A DNA stretch of 64,000 nucleotides, taken from JAVVHE01 sp032249695 (lineage in GTDB: Bacteria > Pseudomonadota > Alphaproteobacteria > Sphingomonadales > Sphingomonadaceae). The DNA is taken from the NCBI GenBank assembly GCA_032249695.1, contig JAVVHE010000011.1, positions 1 to 64,000 on the forward strand, read 5' to 3'. Below, piece after piece: positions 60,868-64,000 of the stretch. Both the position numbers and the translations under genes were made by a program. The first letter of the stretch is position 1, and the number at the start of each line of letters is the position of its first letter. Below the pieces are notes generated by a model. The model was not told where the DNA came from and did no database searches. It was given only the letters and a program-made list of their open reading frames with translations.

Positions 60868-62052
60868 ATGCTGCTGCGCATGGAGTTCGTCGCTCAATCG
60901 TCTCGCTTCGACGCAGTCGGCGGGACCAGCGCGTTGCCGAACAATGTGCTGCGCCTGGATCGTGACCGATGGTCGCCCGAGCGCGCGCGGCGATGGTACG
61001 ACCAGCAGCCTTGGTTCGTGGGCGCAAATTACGTACCCGCCTATGCAATTAACCAGATTGAGATGTGGCAGGCCGAGACTTTCGATCCAGCCGCGATCGC
61101 ACGCGAGCTCGATTGGGCGCGCGACCTGGGCATGAACTCGATGCGCGTGTTCTTACATGATTTGCTGTGGCGCGATGATCCAGCGGGCTTCCAGAGCCGG
61201 ATCGACCAGTATCTCGATATCGCGGCCGAGCGCGGCATCCGATCCATGGTCGTGCTGTTCGACAGCGTCTGGCATCCGGAGCCACGGCTGGGGCCACAGA
61301 CAGCGCCGATTAGCGGCGTCCACAACTCGGGCTGGGTGCAGTCACCGCATCGGGACACTCTGGAAAACCCCAACGAGTGGCTGTGGCTGCGCGATTATGT
61401 GGACGGCGTCGTCCGCGCCTTCGGCCGCGACGACCGCGTGGCGATCTGGGATGTGTGGAACGAGCCCGACAATATCTTCATGGGCACACTGGAACACTTG
61501 CAGAGCCCGCGAAAGTTCGAGTTGGTGGCCGAGCTGCTGCCACAGGTGTTCAGCTGGGTACGTGCCGCTGATCCCTTGCAGCCGCTGACGAGCGCGGTGT
61601 GGCACAATCACGATTGGCGCTGGGGTCCAATGCTCAATACGATCGAGCAGACGCAGCTGGGCGAATCGGACGTCATCAGCTTCCACAATTACGAATGGCC
61701 CGAGAAGTTCGAGGCGCGCATCGGTCAGCTGAGCGAATATGGCCGCCCGATCTTCTGCACCGAATGGTTAGCACGCTCGGTCGGCAGCCTGGTCGAGACC
61801 GTGCTGCCGGTCGCGCACCAGCATCGGGTGAGCATGTACAACTGGGGCCTTGTCGCGGGCCGCAGCCAGACCGTGTTCCCTTGGGACAGCTGGAAGACAC
61901 CCTGGATGCCGGAGACCGCGGGCGAGGAACACCCGCCCGTGTGGTTCCACGATCTGCTACGCCCCGACGGCACGCCCTACCGCGCGGCGGAGGCGAACAT
62001 CTTCCGCATGCTCGCCAGCCAACCCGCCGCGCAGATGACGGCGCGGGCTTAG
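60868..62052 (+). CDS. GH5/clan A-like glycoside hydrolase (cellulase family)
   Basis: 394 residues, TIM-barrel clan A. Two catalytic Glu candidates: Glu199 in 'WDVWNEPDN' (acid/base) and Glu299 in 'IFCTEWLARS' (nucleophile). 'WFVGANYVPAYAINQIEMWQ' and 'RVFLHDLLWRDD' are also typical of this group. No signal peptide, so a cytosolic or glycan-trimming role on short imported sugars is likely. Start ATG at 60868, or 60880. 85 bases after the GH1-like gene, probably one operon. Overlaps the end of the PRC-barrel gene by 4 bases. Confidence 0.82.
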   Translation: MLLRMEFVAQSSRFDAVGGTSALPNNVLRLDRDRWSPERARRWYDQQPWFVGANYVPAYAINQIEMWQAETFDPAAIARELDWARDLGMNSMRVFLHDLLWRDDPAGFQSRIDQYLDIAAERGIRSMVVLFDSVWHPEPRLGPQTAPISGVHNSGWVQSPHRDTLENPNEWLWLRDYVDGVVRAFGRDDRVAIWDVWNEPDNIFMGTLEHLQSPRKFELVAELLPQVFSWVRAADPLQPLTSAVWHNHDWRWGPMLNTIEQTQLGESDVISFHNYEWPEKFEARIGQLSEYGRPIFCTEWLARSVGSLVETVLPVAHQHRVSMYNWGLVAGRSQTVFPWDSWKTPWMPETAGEEHPPVWFHDLLRPDGTPYRAAEANIFRMLASQPAAQMTARA

Positions 62053-62567
62053 TGGCCGAGGCCGTAGTAGGTCTGGAGGTTGCGGTGGTAGCGGTCGTCC
62101 CAGCGCGGCTCGTCGCGGAAGCTGGGGCCGCGCTCGAGCTGGCGTTCGTCGAGGTTCACCACGTAGCCGTCGTGGCGCTCGTCATAGCGTAGCATGTCCC
62201 ACGGCAGCGGGTGGTAGCGCTCCCCCATGCCGAGAAAGCCGCCGAAGCTCATCACCGCATAGTCGACGCGGCCCGAGCGCTTGTCGATCATAAGGTTGCG
62301 GATCGTGCCCAGCCGCTCGCCACGCGGATTATAGACGCGCGTGCCCGCAACCTTGTCCGAACTGATCAGGCGGCTGGTCTCGTCGATCGCTACGCGGCGA
62401 TCGTCGTCACGGTTGCCGTAGCGCTCGTCCTCGCGCGAGCCATAGCGATCATCGCGGCGATAATCGTCGCGGGACGAGCCGCGATATTCGTCGCGCCACG
62501 AGCCGCGATAGTCGTCGCGTCCGTAGGCGGGACGATACTCGTCCCGGTAGCGGTAGTCGTCTGCCAT
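62049..62567 (-). CDS. PRC-barrel domain protein with charged repeats
   Basis: 172 residues: an N-terminal low-complexity half (about 1-60) of Asp/Tyr/Arg repeats such as 'RDDYR', then a PRC-barrel domain ('SRLISSDKVAGTRVYNPRGERLGTIRNLMIDKRSGRVDYAVMSFGG' in parts) and a tail with 'YHPLPWDMLRYD'. The PRC barrel is a small beta fold found in photosynthetic reaction centres and in stress and RNA-processing proteins. Start ATG at 62567. Function unknown. Confidence 0.85.
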   Translation of the reverse strand: MADDYRYRDEYRPAYGRDDYRGSWRDEYRGSSRDDYRRDDRYGSREDERYGNRDDDRRVAIDETSRLISSDKVAGTRVYNPRGERLGTIRNLMIDKRSGRVDYAVMSFGGFLGMGERYHPLPWDMLRYDERHDGYVVNLDERQLERGPSFRDEPRWDDRYHRNLQTYYGLGH

Positions 62568-62663
62568 CGAACTGCTCCCGAAAGCTTGGGCGCCGCCGGT
62601 CCGTCACCGACGGTCAGGGCTTCAACCCGCGAGCGCGGCGGAGCGTTCCGGCCCGATCGCCTT

Positions 62664-64000
62664 TCAGTAATCGCGCTGCAGCTGCACCGCGAAACTCTGG
62701 CTGCCCTGCGACTGCACGGTTGAAAGCAGCGACAGCGCGCGGGTCAGAGCCACACGGATCTGCGTGGCGGTATAACCCTGCGCGTCGGTCGACAGCTGGA
62801 TGTACACGTCGCGCGCGATGTACTTGCCGGCCATCAGCCCGGTATTCCCTTTTGTCGTCGTGATCGTGCCGTTGGCATTGGTGGTCGTCGTACCGCCGAC
62901 ATTGCCGATGCCCAGCCGATCGAGCCCCGTCGCGCGTTTCAGGCTTGCGACCGGGTTGAACCCCTTGCCGCCGCCGCTCCGCAGCTGCGCCAGCGCGACC
63001 GCCAATTGCACCGCGTCCGTTGCGGTCAAGTTCGTGACGCTCGTCCCGAACAGTAGCCGCGCAAGCACTTCCTCCTGCGGCAATGCCGGCGAACTTGTAA
63101 AATTGATGATCGACTGTTCTGCATTGCCGGTGATCTGGATATTGGCGGTCAGCCCGGTCACGTTCGCTGTCGCCTCGATGTCGATCTGCGGATTGGGCGG
63201 ATTTTCGCCGACGAAGCGGATATAGCCGCGATTGATCTGGAAGCTGCGGCCCGCGAAGTCGAACGTGCCGCGGATCGCAGTCGCGTCGCCCCGCAATGTC
63301 GGCGCGGCCGCGGTTCCGCCTGCGCGGACGTCGGCCTGCCATTCGCTGTCCAGTCCCATGCCGCTGACCGCGATCCGGTTGTTCGCCCGCACCGCCACGT
63401 CCAGCCTGATGACGCTTGGCACCGCTGGAATGCGCTGGGGCGAATCGACCGGCTGACCTTTCATGCGGACGTTCAAGGTGGGGATCGTCGCGGCCCTGCT
63501 GGTGCTGATCGAATAGGTCGCGCGGTCGACATTCAGGTCGCCGGTGACCACTCCCTCCCCGCGCGCGAGCGCAATCTTGGTGGTGCCGCTAATGACCGCG
63601 CTGGCGCTGTCGGTGCGCAGCAGCTGGGCGTTGCGCAGGTCGCCCGTCAGGTTTGCAGTGAGGCCGCGCGTTGCGTCGTAGGCGACCGTGCCCGCGCCGC
63701 TGACGCGCCCGCTGCCCGCGATGCCCGTGAACTGCCGCAGCACAAACGTTGGGCCATTGAAATCGCCCAGCATCTGCACGCCGGTGATGACGGTGCCCGT
63801 CTGCGCACTCTCGATCCGCGCATTGGCGGCGCGGACCTGGCCCTCGACGACCGGCTCGCCGACCCGGCCCGAAATCGACGCGTTGACCGTCACCGGCCCC
63901 TGCACGTCCAGCGTTTCCACCCCGGCCAGGGGCCAGATTGCCTGCGCTGGAGCTGCCAGGCGCACCAAACCTCGCATCGGCGCAGACAAAAGCCGCTGCG
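62664..64000 (-). CDS. tamB: TamB-like translocation/assembly module inner membrane protein, partial
   Basis: At least 445 residues of the C-terminal part, running off the window at 64000 in an open frame; the true start lies outside. The family's DUF490 end is recognisable: 'RGYIRFVGENPPNPQIDIEATANVTGLTANIQITGNAE' in parts, 'LPQEEVLARLLFGTSVTNL', and the beta-strand end 'SFAVQLQRDY'. TamB links the inner membrane to TamA in the outer membrane for outer-membrane protein or lipid transfer. tamA would be expected next to it, outside the window. Confidence 0.9.
   Translation of the reverse strand, partial: QRLLSAPMRGLVRLAAPAQAIWPLAGVETLDVQGPVTVNASISGRVGEPVVEGQVRAANARIESAQTGTVITGVQMLGDFNGPTFVLRQFTGIAGSGRVSGAGTVAYDATRGLTANLTGDLRNAQLLRTDSASAVISGTTKIALARGEGVVTGDLNVDRATYSISTSRAATIPTLNVRMKGQPVDSPQRIPAVPSVIRLDVAVRANNRIAVSGMGLDSEWQADVRAGGTAAAPTLRGDATAIRGTFDFAGRSFQINRGYIRFVGENPPNPQIDIEATANVTGLTANIQITGNAEQSIINFTSSPALPQEEVLARLLFGTSVTNLTATDAVQLAVALAQLRSGGGKGFNPVASLKRATGLDRLGIGNVGGTTTTNANGTITTTKGNTGLMAGKYIARDVYIQLSTDAQGYTATQIRVALTRALSLLSTVQSQGSQSFAVQLQRDY

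Overview
This 64 kb window is high-GC chromosomal DNA, and its gene content points to Sphingomonadales (Sphingomonas-like Alphaproteobacteria). Indicators are two TonB-dependent receptors, a TorF-type putative porin, a DUF6456 protein, a split indolepyruvate oxidoreductase with a long beta subunit, a DksA-like protein lacking most zinc cysteines, paired YdcH-like proteins, an ATP12-family chaperone and three PEP-CTERM-type exported proteins. No plasmid, prophage, IS element or CRISPR array is visible. One tRNA gene (Gly, anticodon TCC, CCA encoded) lies near the left end.

Layout. 0.2-10 kb: membrane-protein fragment against tRNA-Gly, lone molybdopterin dehydrogenase large subunit, glyoxalase, crotonase, MFS transporter, peptide-binding lipoprotein, two tiny secreted/membrane ORFs, anmK and tyrS (divergent). 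10-20 kb: PhoX-like PEP-CTERM gene with two internal amber codons, methyltransferase and acyl-CoA ligase, Ada repair protein, iorAB with a divergent MarR regulator. 20-34 kb: TonB receptor, cyclase and GMC oxidoreductase operon, frameshifted PEP-CTERM gene, TorF porin, DUF2007-patatin-amtB, CocE-type hydrolase, secreted phosphoesterase with a beta-propeller region. 34-40.5 kb: two compact minus-strand operons, crcB-rluC-HAD-small membrane protein-ATP12 and rarA-yjbR-like-unknown (the last apparently using a CTG start), with a lower-GC TrmH/SpoU methyltransferase between them.

40.8-47 kb: EF-hand protein, PEP-CTERM metalloprotease with a sigma-54-like promoter, rpsF-rpsR-rplI, a TPR-like exported protein and fabD-fabG. 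47-54.7 kb: a minus-strand group of scoB, ATP-grasp ligase, luciferase-like monooxygenase and TonB receptor, with an MHS-type MFS transporter on the opposite strand separating scoB from scoA. 54.9-64 kb: DksA-like regulator, YdcH proteins, DUF1465-like protein, XRE/S24-like repressor divergent from a DUF6456 protein, M20 amidohydrolase, two consecutive glycoside hydrolases, a PRC-barrel protein and the C-terminal part of tamB, which runs off the window.

The strongest oddity is the state of the PEP-CTERM (exosortase substrate) genes. One carries two GAG-to-TAG-like codons in the same GGC-TAG context with the frame otherwise intact, one has a single-base frameshift in an A/T triplet, and the third is intact behind a sigma-54-like promoter. 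No wholly new multi-gene system can be claimed from sequence alone; the best candidates are the TonB receptor/LLM monooxygenase/ATP-grasp operon and the CTG-initiated RNase-H-like protein.
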